49,330 nt of DNA. Origin: Marinobacter xestospongiae. GTDB taxonomy: Bacteria; Pseudomonadota; Gammaproteobacteria; Pseudomonadales; Oleiphilaceae. Positions 1 through 7,829 of the stretch are shown here, in pieces. The translations under genes were made by a program, and so were the position numbers. The first letter of the stretch is position 1. Each line of letters begins with the position of its first letter. The stretch is from assembly GCF_023156385.1 (NCBI RefSeq), contig NZ_JAKZAK010000034.1:1-49330 (forward strand), written 5' to 3'. The notes under the pieces are model-generated. The model was given only the letters and a program-made list of their open reading frames with translations. It did not search any database and was not told where the DNA came from.

Positions 1-74
1 CGGCGGAGGTGTTCTGGGGAGAATATTCCGGGGCACTACCAACGAGTGGTGCTGCACTTATTGTTTGACTTCAG
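1..74 (+). repeat. Left copy of a 74-bp terminal inverted repeat
   Basis: Bases 1-74 match the reverse complement of 49255-49328 without a mismatch; the two copies diverge from base 75 (49254). One frame is open from the window edge to a TGA at 66-68 and would encode a 21-residue C-terminus ending GAALIV, which I do not recognise. The common sequence ends exactly where two unrelated flanks begin, so it is best explained as the end of a repeated element (for example an insertion sequence) or as an assembly overlap at such a repeat. No transposase can be seen because the window stops inside it. Confidence 0.9.
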
Positions 75-89
75 GCCCTAAGCTCACGC

Positions 90-728
90 TCATCGGTTTT
101 GCCAATTCAGGAAATCCAGCACGGCTCCGGCCTGTGCTTCTGAGTATCGACCGTTACAAGTTACAAAAACCGGGATAGTCTGCTGTATGCCGTAGCTGCT
201 CCGTATGTTTCGGGCCCGCTCCGCAGCTTCGCCGCACTTGAACAAAAGCGCCGCACCGCCGCCCAGCGTCGGCAAAGTAATCAGCAGTGGCGAGGGCAAT
301 ACGGTCTGTGGTCTCTGCTCTAACCACCAGCTCGCCTCCAGCTCCCAAACCTGACTCCATTCTGACACGCCAACGTTGAGCTCCAATGCAGCTAGAGACC
401 CCAGCGTGCGGAACAGGAAGTCCTCTTTCGTAGAAAGGCGTTCCATTTCTGCGAGAGAACAGACTCCAAGTCCGCAGAATGCTCCAGCATGAAGCAGCTT
501 TGGGACAGGCTTATCCCGCTCATGAATCAGACGCGAATAACCGAAATCCTTCATTCCGATGAGTGCGATCAATAGACCAAGATCAGAACTCCCGACCACA
601 ACGGCATGGGGGATACTAAACCAATCAGCTAGCTGCTTCTCCAGCAAGCAAGCTAATGGCCCATGGTTGGTAAAATATCGATTGGCTAGAAGCCGACTTG
701 CCACTGAATGGGCATTAAATGGTTCCAT
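90..728 (-). CDS. Degenerate DegT/DnrJ/EryC1-type aminotransferase homologue (probably inactive)
   Basis: This 212-residue protein keeps the N-terminal signature of sugar aminotransferases (residues 18-55, FTNHGP then a helix and AVVVGSSDLGLL) and part of the later region (ARNIRSSYG ... GRYSEAQAG, about residues 170-205). It lacks the middle of the fold, including the aspartate that contacts the PLP ring. Where active members have HATK or HASK with the PLP lysine, it reads ITLPTLGGG. Family members are usually 360-400 residues. It is therefore either a decaying paralogue or a non-catalytic partner. Its ATG directly follows the TAG of the upstream aminotransferase gene with no gap, so the two are translated in tandem. 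It is the last gene of the long minus-strand operon and lies 15 bp from the window-end repeat. Confidence 0.6.
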   Translation of the reverse strand: MEPFNAHSVASRLLANRYFTNHGPLACLLEKQLADWFSIPHAVVVGSSDLGLLIALIGMKDFGYSRLIHERDKPVPKLLHAGAFCGLGVCSLAEMERLSTKEDFLFRTLGSLAALELNVGVSEWSQVWELEASWWLEQRPQTVLPSPLLITLPTLGGGAALLFKCGEAAERARNIRSSYGIQQTIPVFVTCNGRYSEAQAGAVLDFLNWQNR

Positions 729-1877
729 CTAATTGACCTTCTTCTCCGACAGCGCCTTTTCCAGCACTGAAACTACTCGTGCAACTCCCACCTCGGATAC
801 ACGATAACCGCATGGCAGATTCATAAATCGATCCGAGACTCTATCCGTATTCACCAACTTCTCTGGACACAAGACTGGGAACTCATAGGATTTACAGTGC
901 AGCGGCGGAGAGTAGTATCGTCGAGCCAGTATCCCTTTTTGATTCAGAAGTTCAACCAATTCATCCCGGGTACGAGGACTCTCTGCTGCCACCTCTACTA
1001 CAATGTTCTTGAATGAGGTCTGTTCAAGCTCATCAAACATTAACAATCTAAGACCTTTGACGTTCTTCAGCTTTTCCTGATAGAGCTGATAAATATACTG
1101 GTTGTGCGCGACGTTCAATTGAATTTCGTCGAGCCCGGCGAGGGCAAATGCTGCATGCATATCAGGCATTTCTGAGGGCAACCACTCACCAGGCGTTGCA
1201 ATAGATGACGTAGTATTTTTTCGACTTCGAAAATCGCAAAGTCGGCGCATCAGCTCAGGATCGTTCAAACAGACATAGCCTCCTTCCAGCCCGTTGATAA
1301 GCTTGCTCGCATGCAGAGAAAAAACCTCCCCCACGCCGAAAGACCCAACCCTTTTGCCTCTCCATGTTTCGTGCACGGATTCAACCGCATCAAACACAAT
1401 TGGAACCTTCCGATCCTCCGCCAAGCTCAACAGGGCACTGACGTTACAACAGTTAACGACAGGATGAACGGCTAGGATAGCCGCCGTTTGCTCGTTAATA
1501 GCTCTATCAACAGCATCCGGGGATATCGCCAGTGTCTCAACATCCACATCAACAAATCGAGGTACTTTACCAGCCCAAAAAACTACATCGGCCAATCGAC
1601 GATAAGTCAAAGAAGGGATAATAACTTCCCTGCCTTCACTTGCTTTTAGGCGAAGGCAAGCCACTAATGCCCAGAATCCAGTGGACAACACAACACAGTA
1701 CTTGGATTGATGATACTCACACAGCCGTTGCTCAAGAAGCGAGACCAGAACTCCTGGACAAGAGTGCCCTCCCTCATTCATCCACTGGTCAAGATACCCG
1801 TGGATACGCTCCTCTTGCGGCTCGTAAAGATTTGAAGTCGAGAGCAGATTAGGTGGTAATCCGTCAGTCACACCCAC
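729..1877 (-). CDS. DegT/DnrJ/EryC1/StrS family sugar aminotransferase
   Basis: This is a PLP-dependent aminotransferase of 382 residues, the usual length for the family that transfers an amino group from glutamate to a keto-sugar nucleotide. The PLP lysine is K192 in SLHASK, followed by the conserved GLEGG; the ring-contacting aspartate is D163 in VFDAVES. The start is a GTG at 1877 with AAGGAG five bases upstream; it overlaps the methyltransferase gene by 14 bp. Substitution of the usual DAAQ by DAVES and an unusual substrate-loop sequence mean the sugar cannot be named. It sits between a methyltransferase and a truncated homologue of itself and probably makes an amino-deoxy sugar for the same glycan as the Pse genes upstream. 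Confidence 0.85.
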   Translation of the reverse strand: MGVTDGLPPNLLSTSNLYEPQEERIHGYLDQWMNEGGHSCPGVLVSLLEQRLCEYHQSKYCVVLSTGFWALVACLRLKASEGREVIIPSLTYRRLADVVFWAGKVPRFVDVDVETLAISPDAVDRAINEQTAAILAVHPVVNCCNVSALLSLAEDRKVPIVFDAVESVHETWRGKRVGSFGVGEVFSLHASKLINGLEGGYVCLNDPELMRRLCDFRSRKNTTSSIATPGEWLPSEMPDMHAAFALAGLDEIQLNVAHNQYIYQLYQEKLKNVKGLRLLMFDELEQTSFKNIVVEVAAESPRTRDELVELLNQKGILARRYYSPPLHCKSYEFPVLCPEKLVNTDRVSDRFMNLPCGYRVSEVGVARVVSVLEKALSEKKVN

Positions 1878-2568
1878 GAGCGCTCCTTGTCATCAATACA
1901 TCAAAGCGGTATCCAGTTCCATAGAACGATTCCGGCATGGTCAGTATTTCGACATCAAACCCTCGGCATCCACCAATTTCTTCGAACTCTTCTGGAGTCC
2001 ACCATACCCCGATGGCCGATTTCGGATCATCCAGTTGGTAGTCCTCTACCGCCCGGCGCTTAAAAAAAGCATCGGCATACTCACGACTTGGAACATTACC
2101 GATAAAAACCCGTCGACATGAGCAGAAACGCTCTGAAATTGTTGTAATCAACTGCTCGACCTCTTGCTTGGAGAGATATGAAATCACCCCATAGATGAGG
2201 ATCTTATCAATAACCTCAGGGTTCAAAAAAGAGTTTGAGAAGCTCACGATATCATCGCAATAGTAATGAGTACTTTGCTGGTTACTAAAGAACTCGCGGG
2301 CGACCCCAATGAGATACTCAGAGAAATCAACGCCATAATAGCCATCAACACAATCGAAAAGATAGCTAGCCAGGGCTGCATTACCACAACCAAGATCCAG
2401 CAAGTTATCTGATGATCGAGGTTTCAGAGACCGCTTTATCTGATCGACAATCATGTTAATGTCCTGTTCGCTCACAGGCTTGCCATTCACAGTTCTCTTT
2501 ATCTGCTCCCAGAAAGACGTACGGTCGAAGCGCTTCGGATACTCTTTATGCATGTAATCATCACTCAT
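1864..2568 (-). CDS. Class I SAM-dependent methyltransferase
   Basis: This 234-residue protein has the SAM-binding glycine loop LLDLGCGNA (residues 56-64), followed by YYGVDFSEYLI, where the acidic residue would bind the ribose of SAM. The rest fits a small soluble class I fold. The ATG overlaps the stop of the WbqC gene by 8 bp, indicating translational coupling. In this context it most likely methylates a sugar nucleotide or a glycan hydroxyl or amino group, but the substrate cannot be read from sequence. The gene is visibly AT-richer than the Pse genes (26 G+C in the 60 bases from 2101, against 35 in the 60 bases from 6001). Confidence 0.8.
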   Translation of the reverse strand: MSDDYMHKEYPKRFDRTSFWEQIKRTVNGKPVSEQDINMIVDQIKRSLKPRSSDNLLDLGCGNAALASYLFDCVDGYYGVDFSEYLIGVAREFFSNQQSTHYYCDDIVSFSNSFLNPEVIDKILIYGVISYLSKQEVEQLITTISERFCSCRRVFIGNVPSREYADAFFKRRAVEDYQLDDPKSAIGVWWTPEEFEEIGGCRGFDVEILTMPESFYGTGYRFDVLMTRSARGCD

Positions 2569-3298
2569 CGGTATCCCCCGAAAGCCTGAGAACGGAATAG
2601 TCCTCTATTAACATAGATGTGATTTTCCTAGAGTCACACCACATCATGACATCAATAATTGACAAATCAGGAACGAACACCGGACGCTGCTGATCATACG
2701 GTGAAAGTCGGGGCTGAATAAAGCTCAAATCAATACCAGTTTCAGCAAACTCCTCCGGTCGGAAAAGCGCCCGCCCCCCCCAAGGATTAATGTATTCTTT
2801 CGAGCCAAGCGCTTCCGAAATCCTTAGAGCCCACTGCCCTGGATGGGAAACACTATCAATCCCAAGATTCAACTCAGAGTAAAGCAAAAATCGCGTGCTT
2901 AAACCCAGATAGTCTGCGAGCACTTTTAGAGAGTGGACAAGAAGGCTGGACAACTGGCCTCCCTGATAACTGATCGCAGATTCAACAACAGATCTGGCTT
3001 GATCATAGTATGGCGCACGCCGGTAGTGCGTCAGCTTCCCTAGAAGGCTTCGACGCCAATCTGTATCTGCTTCGATCTGAATGTCATCGATAAAATCAAA
3101 CCGCCCCCTTTTTCTTAGTGGAACAGTAACAAATTGCCAGTCTTTACTCGGATCAGGGTGGAGCACTCGATTCCTGTTAACCCACCCTTTATTAACGAAC
3201 TGGCAATGATCGAATACTACCCAGCAGTCCACATGAGACATTAACTGAAAATAGCCCATGTACGGGAAAAAGTATGGCTGCATTATCGCAAGCTTCAT
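2561..3298 (-). CDS. WbqC-like family protein
   Basis: This 245-residue protein matches the WbqC family: MKLAIMQPYFFPYMGYFQL at the N-terminus, then a conserved VVFDHCQFVNKGWVNRN stretch and a DWQFVTVPL strand. WbqC proteins occur in O-antigen and flagellin glycosylation clusters, usually beside VioA/FdtB-type aminotransferases, and are thought to act in amino-sugar or acyl-sugar synthesis; the exact reaction is not settled. The reading frame extends 17 codons further upstream, but I place the start at 3298, where TGATG overlaps the preceding aminotransferase stop by one base and GGGAGAGG precedes the ATG. Confidence 0.85.
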   Translation of the reverse strand: MKLAIMQPYFFPYMGYFQLMSHVDCWVVFDHCQFVNKGWVNRNRVLHPDPSKDWQFVTVPLRKRGRFDFIDDIQIEADTDWRRSLLGKLTHYRRAPYYDQARSVVESAISYQGGQLSSLLVHSLKVLADYLGLSTRFLLYSELNLGIDSVSHPGQWALRISEALGSKEYINPWGGRALFRPEEFAETGIDLSFIQPRLSPYDQQRPVFVPDLSIIDVMMWCDSRKITSMLIEDYSVLRLSGDTDE

Positions 3299-4428
3299 CA
3301 ACCTCTCCCTTTTTCGCTGACCGAATCTTTCAATACTGCTTGCAAACAAGCAATAACCCGATCAAAATCATGGCCATCCATTTCACTGTAAATAGGTAGA
3401 CAGATAACACGCTTAGATGCTCTCTCCGCCTGCTCATAAATAGCTTCTGGATTATGATAAATTGAAAATTCGGACACCAACGGGTAGAAGTAACGTCGCA
3501 CCAAAATATTCCGTTTCCTAAATTCTGAGTACAACTCATCACGGGCAAGCGGAAATTCATCCTCAACCAGAACAGGACAATACGAATAATTCCAATGGGT
3601 ATCCACAGGTTCAGGCATCAGCTTCAAACCTTCAATTCCATTGATCGCTGTACTATAATCTCGATATATCCGTTGGCGTGACTGAATATCATGATTAACC
3701 TTCTGCAATTGTAGCAGGCCAACAGCGGCTTGTAGTTCATTCATTTTTCCGTTAATGCCCGCCGCAAAAACGGTTGATTCATCAACAATCCCAAAGTTCT
3801 TCAACTGATCAACACGCTCCTTCGTTTCCCTGTCTTTCAGTATTAAGGCGCCACCCTCGAAGGTATTGAAAACTTTGGTAGCATGAAAACTAAGCGCCGA
3901 TGCGTCGCCCCACTCAAGAACGCTGCGCCCCTCATATCGAACACCGAAGGCTTGGGCGGCATCATAGAGTACCTGCAGTCCATAAGAGTTCGCGATGTCC
4001 TGAATCTGTCTCATGTTTGCAGGAGTTCCATAACAGTGTACCGGCACTATAGCTGTGGTCTTCGAGGTAATCGCAGCTTCTATGGCCGCTGGGTCAAGGT
4101 TGAAACCATCTGGCTCCACATCTACAAAGACAGGCTTTAGGTTGTTCCAAATCAGAGAATGTGGGGTAGCAGCAAAAGTGTACGGCGTTGTAATAACCTC
4201 ACCGGTCAACCCCAATGCCTGCATGCCGGTAACCAGAGCTAGTGTCCCATTAGCAAATAGAGACAGATGCTTAACTCCGAGGTATTCGCAAAGGCGAGCT
4301 TCCAGCTCGGCGTGAAATGGGCCTCCATTTGTAATGTGGCCGCTCTTCCAGATTTCCTCCAGCAACGGCTGAAGGTCGTTCAGATCAGGGAGACTCGGAC
4401 GAGTCACCGTTATCGGTTTATCAGACAA
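3298..4428 (-). CDS. DegT family aminotransferase, VioA/FdtB-like
   Basis: This 376-residue PLP enzyme has all landmarks of nucleotide-sugar aminotransferases: HITNGGP (31-37), FANGTLAL (58-65), the PLP-contacting D156 in YDAAQAFG, the PLP lysine K185 in SFHATK, then FEGG, and GINGKMNELQAA near residue 225. It would convert a dTDP-keto-sugar and glutamate to a dTDP-amino-deoxy sugar such as dTDP-viosamine or a 3-amino-6-deoxyhexose. The adjacent WbqC gene is a common partner of such enzymes. It has a 4-bp-scale junction with WbqC downstream, while an 88-bp gap separates it from the GT2 gene upstream, so this could be the start of a separately acquired cassette. Confidence 0.88.
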   Translation of the reverse strand: MSDKPITVTRPSLPDLNDLQPLLEEIWKSGHITNGGPFHAELEARLCEYLGVKHLSLFANGTLALVTGMQALGLTGEVITTPYTFAATPHSLIWNNLKPVFVDVEPDGFNLDPAAIEAAITSKTTAIVPVHCYGTPANMRQIQDIANSYGLQVLYDAAQAFGVRYEGRSVLEWGDASALSFHATKVFNTFEGGALILKDRETKERVDQLKNFGIVDESTVFAAGINGKMNELQAAVGLLQLQKVNHDIQSRQRIYRDYSTAINGIEGLKLMPEPVDTHWNYSYCPVLVEDEFPLARDELYSEFRKRNILVRRYFYPLVSEFSIYHNPEAIYEQAERASKRVICLPIYSEMDGHDFDRVIACLQAVLKDSVSEKGRG

Positions 4429-4516
4429 AACGAGTCCCTCTCAATCATGCTTGTACATAGCACTGTCAATTCATCCTCTCGCCAATACATCCAGGTCATC
4501 AGCGATCTAATTCAGA

Positions 4517-5521
4517 CTAGCGACGGAACAGTCGATCGATCTGACTCTTGAGATTGGCCCCAGAAAATCGCACCGCCGTCAAGCCTATCCATTCACGTAT
4601 CCCCAGCTCTCTGGAATGCTTCTCTAGCATTTTCATTTTGAATGCAACAGCCTCTTTCCGAAACCCGATACGCTTGTAATATTTATATATCCAAAAGAAT
4701 GTATTCGCTTGCATGTCATATTTGTCAGGATCAGATAACGAGGAAAAAACGCCTTCGGAATGAAGCCGGTACATAGACGGCTTTACATCATCGATATAGG
4801 CAGCGGCACCAAACTGGCCAAGAAGGGACCAGAGAAAAATATCACCAAGGTAGGCCCGATGAAACTCTGGTGGAAACTCCTTCAAAACATTTCGGAACAT
4901 GACTGCCTGCGTGACCGGGCCGGCCCAGCCAGACCTCAGTTCGAACTCTGAAAAATGCCGCTTATAGAACTCGGGAAGATGTGATCTAGAGACAATGTTC
5001 CCCGACACATCAATCGTGTGGACATCGTGAGTAGCCAATACAAATTCTTTGTTTGAATCCAGAAAGTCGACCTGTTTCTGAAGCTTCTCGGGATCTGTCC
5101 AATAGTCATCAGCTTCACAACATACAACATACTCCCCATACATTTGGGGCAACAGGAAATCTATAAAGGGCTTCTTTCCTTTTGACCACTGATTTTCAGA
5201 AGGAAGAATCAGCTTGATCAAGTTTGGAAAACGAGCGTGGTAAGCTTCCAGCACTTCCCGAGTACCATCTTCGGAACAGTCGTCATAGCAGACAATGTGA
5301 AACGGGAAACGGGTCCGTTGCATGAAAAAGCCACGGAGTGTCTCTTCGATGTATTGGCGTTGATTAAAAGCAATACAGCCAATTGAAACCCGCGGTCGCG
5401 ACTGTTCATTCCAATCCCGACAAACCTCGACCTCATCTGGAACGCCGGTAAAGTCCGGCTCAAGTGGCTCACTAATCCTATACTTCCCCTGTTTCCCTGT
5501 CTGCGCAGTCACTGTATTCAC
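4517..5521 (-). CDS. Glycosyltransferase family 2
   Basis: This 334-residue soluble GT-A glycosyltransferase has the nucleotide-binding N-terminal strand VSIGCIAFNQ, then YDDCSEDGT, and the metal-binding DXD-type motif CEADDYW. This layout is typical of cytoplasmic or membrane-associated enzymes that add one sugar during glycan or glycoprotein assembly. The frame is open to 5572, but both that codon and the one at 5521 are GTG. I chose 5521 because it overlaps the LuxC stop as GTGA, like most junctions in this operon. No transmembrane segment is evident. Given the neighbouring Pse and amino-sugar genes it may transfer one of those sugars. Confidence 0.82.
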   Translation of the reverse strand: MNTVTAQTGKQGKYRISEPLEPDFTGVPDEVEVCRDWNEQSRPRVSIGCIAFNQRQYIEETLRGFFMQRTRFPFHIVCYDDCSEDGTREVLEAYHARFPNLIKLILPSENQWSKGKKPFIDFLLPQMYGEYVVCCEADDYWTDPEKLQKQVDFLDSNKEFVLATHDVHTIDVSGNIVSRSHLPEFYKRHFSEFELRSGWAGPVTQAVMFRNVLKEFPPEFHRAYLGDIFLWSLLGQFGAAAYIDDVKPSMYRLHSEGVFSSLSDPDKYDMQANTFFWIYKYYKRIGFRKEAVAFKMKMLEKHSRELGIREWIGLTAVRFSGANLKSQIDRLFRR

Positions 5522-6687
5522 CAAGCCGTTACCTGTCGACTTAACTGATTCAATAGATTCACACCATCCCACACCACAGAAAAATCTAACGCCTGGCCAA
5601 CCGGTACCACGCGGTCCATTACCGGACCGGTGGAAGATTCAAGCCATTGCCAGAGTGCGGAGGACTCTACCCCCCAATACGACAGCGTCTGACAACGTTC
5701 GTCCAGTTGCTGCTCCAGCTGCTCCAACCTGTCTATCGACACCAGGTAGCACAGGCTTTGTCCCGGGTGCGTCAGCAGCAACTCCGGCCGGAAGCATGTC
5801 ACTGGCACCACGCTCAGCGGCCCCGACCGGATAGGTCCGGCGGCGGCATCCTGTGCCTGCAACCACTGGGCAGCAACCAGGTGGTCCATGGAACGCCCCG
5901 GCGACACCTCGGTCTCCTGAGCCAGCGAATCAAGGCAGCGCATGAGCGCTTCCTGCAATTCATCGCTGCCCAACCAGAAGATGACCCGGGGCGAGGAGCA
6001 CGCCATTTGGCGATAGGGCTCTATGTCACGCCACAGGCGTTCGGCTACGGACTGAAGATCCCCCGTGGTCAGTTGGTCGCCATTGATCAGTGACACCGAA
6101 TAGCGGTCAGCAAAGGGAATATCACGACACCGGGGCTTGCAGGGCAGCCGGCGAATCGCCCTGACTGACTCATCCCCACCCCATATGACCCGGGCGTCGG
6201 CCATCAGGCTGAAGTCCTCACCAATCCCGCTATCCCGCGGGTAGGACACAAACAGGTTGCGACACGCCAGGGGTTCATACTCTGGCCGCTCGAACAGGTC
6301 TTTCAGGATGCCAAGCAGTATGCGTTTGACCGGCGAGTCGTTGCTGCTCAGCCGCAACAGGTTTTTGTTGCCCATCAGCAGGGAACAAACCCAGCTGTAG
6401 ACAAACATGGTGTCCACATTCGCCGGGGTGAAATGCAACACCAGGCCAACAGGCAGCTGGACGATCCCTTTGGGTACGTCGGCACGGTGCTGAAGCCGGC
6501 GCAGATGGCTCTCCCGGAGCCAGAAACCCAGCGCGACCAGCTCCGGGTACTGTCTGGCCTGCGGGTGTTTCAGCAGCGACTGAGACACACTCTGGCAGAA
6601 GGCCACCACCACAGGATCAAAACACGTCCGTGTCGTTTGTTGGGCCAGCTTGGGCAGATCATGGCCTGCCAACACAACGACGGACAC
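5518..6687 (-). CDS. LuxC-like acyl-CoA/acyl-protein reductase
   Basis: This 389-residue protein belongs to the LuxC family of NADPH-dependent fatty acyl reductases, aldehyde-dehydrogenase-like enzymes that make an aldehyde through an acyl-cysteine. The typical GLVLHFTPANVDTMFVYSW segment (81-99) is followed by LLMGNKNLLRLSS; C230 in MACSSPR is the likely acyl-accepting cysteine. The start is a GTG at 6687, overlapping the LuxE stop as TAGTG and preceded by AGGAGG seven bases upstream. No luciferase genes are present, so it does not serve bioluminescence. With LuxE, ligase, ACP and SDR next to it, it probably reduces an activated acyl group destined for sugar modification. Confidence 0.88.
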   Translation of the reverse strand: MSVVVLAGHDLPKLAQQTTRTCFDPVVVAFCQSVSQSLLKHPQARQYPELVALGFWLRESHLRRLQHRADVPKGIVQLPVGLVLHFTPANVDTMFVYSWVCSLLMGNKNLLRLSSNDSPVKRILLGILKDLFERPEYEPLACRNLFVSYPRDSGIGEDFSLMADARVIWGGDESVRAIRRLPCKPRCRDIPFADRYSVSLINGDQLTTGDLQSVAERLWRDIEPYRQMACSSPRVIFWLGSDELQEALMRCLDSLAQETEVSPGRSMDHLVAAQWLQAQDAAAGPIRSGPLSVVPVTCFRPELLLTHPGQSLCYLVSIDRLEQLEQQLDERCQTLSYWGVESSALWQWLESSTGPVMDRVVPVGQALDFSVVWDGVNLLNQLSRQVTAW

Positions 6688-7814
6688 TAGCTGGCCTCCT
6701 GCTGGGTATCGCTGCATCCCCGAACCTCAGAGCGAGGCAGGCGACCCAGCACTGAAAAATAGCGGCCCTTGCGCCCACAGGGGCAATCGTCCTCTCCGAG
6801 AAGCTGGCCAAGATCCTCAGTCAATAAACTGTGTCCGGGGTAACTGGTGGGCAGTACCGACACCACCTGCAACAGCCCGACCTCACCAGCCGGCAGAGGC
6901 GCCAAGGTTGCCGAATCCCTCACCACCACATCGGCAAACACAGGCGTGTGAAGATGGCCCTGATCGCACTCGACGAAGATCGATCCCACCTGCTCCGCCA
7001 TGCCATAGAAATTGATCACCTTTTCCACGCCCAGAGCGTCGCGGGCCCGCGCCTTGAATTCAGAGTTATTCACTTTCCGGTCTTCCAGTTTCTTCCAGCC
7101 ACCGCTGTGCATCAACACCCCCTGAGGTAACGCCAGCTTTCGACCGTTACTCTCAAGGGACTGGATCAAGTGCACCCAGACCATAAAGGTAAACCCGAAA
7201 ATCAACACCGGCTGATCGGAATATCGGTTGATGAAGCCGTCAATGGCCTGCCAGTTTGGCGACATGGACTCATCCAGCGCGTAGGTGTGGTCACGACCGA
7301 AGAAAGACAGCCCCTGAATGCCAGCCCCTCGCGCCGAAAACAGTGTGCGGTCACGCAGTACCGCTGGGCTATCAATGATCAGCATGGGTAAACGCGCCCG
7401 GCCCAGACTGCCTTGCAGGATCTTCACCAGGGCCCGAGACTGGCGTTTACTGGTTGCCTGATCAAGAAAGACTCGTGCGGGGACCTGACCACTGGTGCCT
7501 GAGGACTGCAATGTCTTGAATACCCGATCATCGTCAACGCTTTTCAGGGACAGAGACTTGAACAGCCTTACTGCCAAAAAAGGCAACTCTTCGAGGCTTT
7601 GATCGGTGACACTGCCAAAGCCCAACCTGGCCACCCGCTCGTACTCAGGGCAATGGCTGCGGTGGTGGCTGTCCAGCAAGGTCAGAAGCGGCACCAGCAA
7701 CCGGCGCTTCTCAGTGTGCTGCAGCTCAAAGGGATCAGCAGACCACAGGGCCTCGAGCTGCTGATCCAGCCACTCATCCTGCGCCCCCTCGGCCGTTGGT
7801 TTTCTGCCATTCAT
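6687..7814 (-). CDS. LuxE-like acyl-protein synthetase
   Basis: This 375-residue protein of the LuxE acyl-protein synthetase family belongs to the ANL adenylating superfamily. Visible landmarks are LKSLSLKS, the phosphate-binding loop LQSSGTSGQVP (about 106-116), MHSGGWKKL, NFYGMAEQVGSIF and a C-terminal LTEDLGQL. A CPCGRKGRYF segment near the end resembles the cysteine pair in the LuxE/PaaK-like C-terminus. LuxE activates a fatty acid as acyl-AMP and passes it to LuxC. It is directly followed by the LuxC-like gene (TAGTG overlap) and preceded at 15 bp by an AMP-dependent ligase gene. Its substrate is not known. Confidence 0.88.
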   Translation of the reverse strand: MNGRKPTAEGAQDEWLDQQLEALWSADPFELQHTEKRRLLVPLLTLLDSHHRSHCPEYERVARLGFGSVTDQSLEELPFLAVRLFKSLSLKSVDDDRVFKTLQSSGTSGQVPARVFLDQATSKRQSRALVKILQGSLGRARLPMLIIDSPAVLRDRTLFSARGAGIQGLSFFGRDHTYALDESMSPNWQAIDGFINRYSDQPVLIFGFTFMVWVHLIQSLESNGRKLALPQGVLMHSGGWKKLEDRKVNNSEFKARARDALGVEKVINFYGMAEQVGSIFVECDQGHLHTPVFADVVVRDSATLAPLPAGEVGLLQVVSVLPTSYPGHSLLTEDLGQLLGEDDCPCGRKGRYFSVLGRLPRSEVRGCSDTQQEAS

Positions 7815-7829
7815 TACACAGGGTTTCCA

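Noticed and set aside
5518..7814. Bioluminescence (lux) operon
   Set aside because: Only LuxC- and LuxE-like genes are present; no luxA or luxB, and the neighbours are glycan genes.
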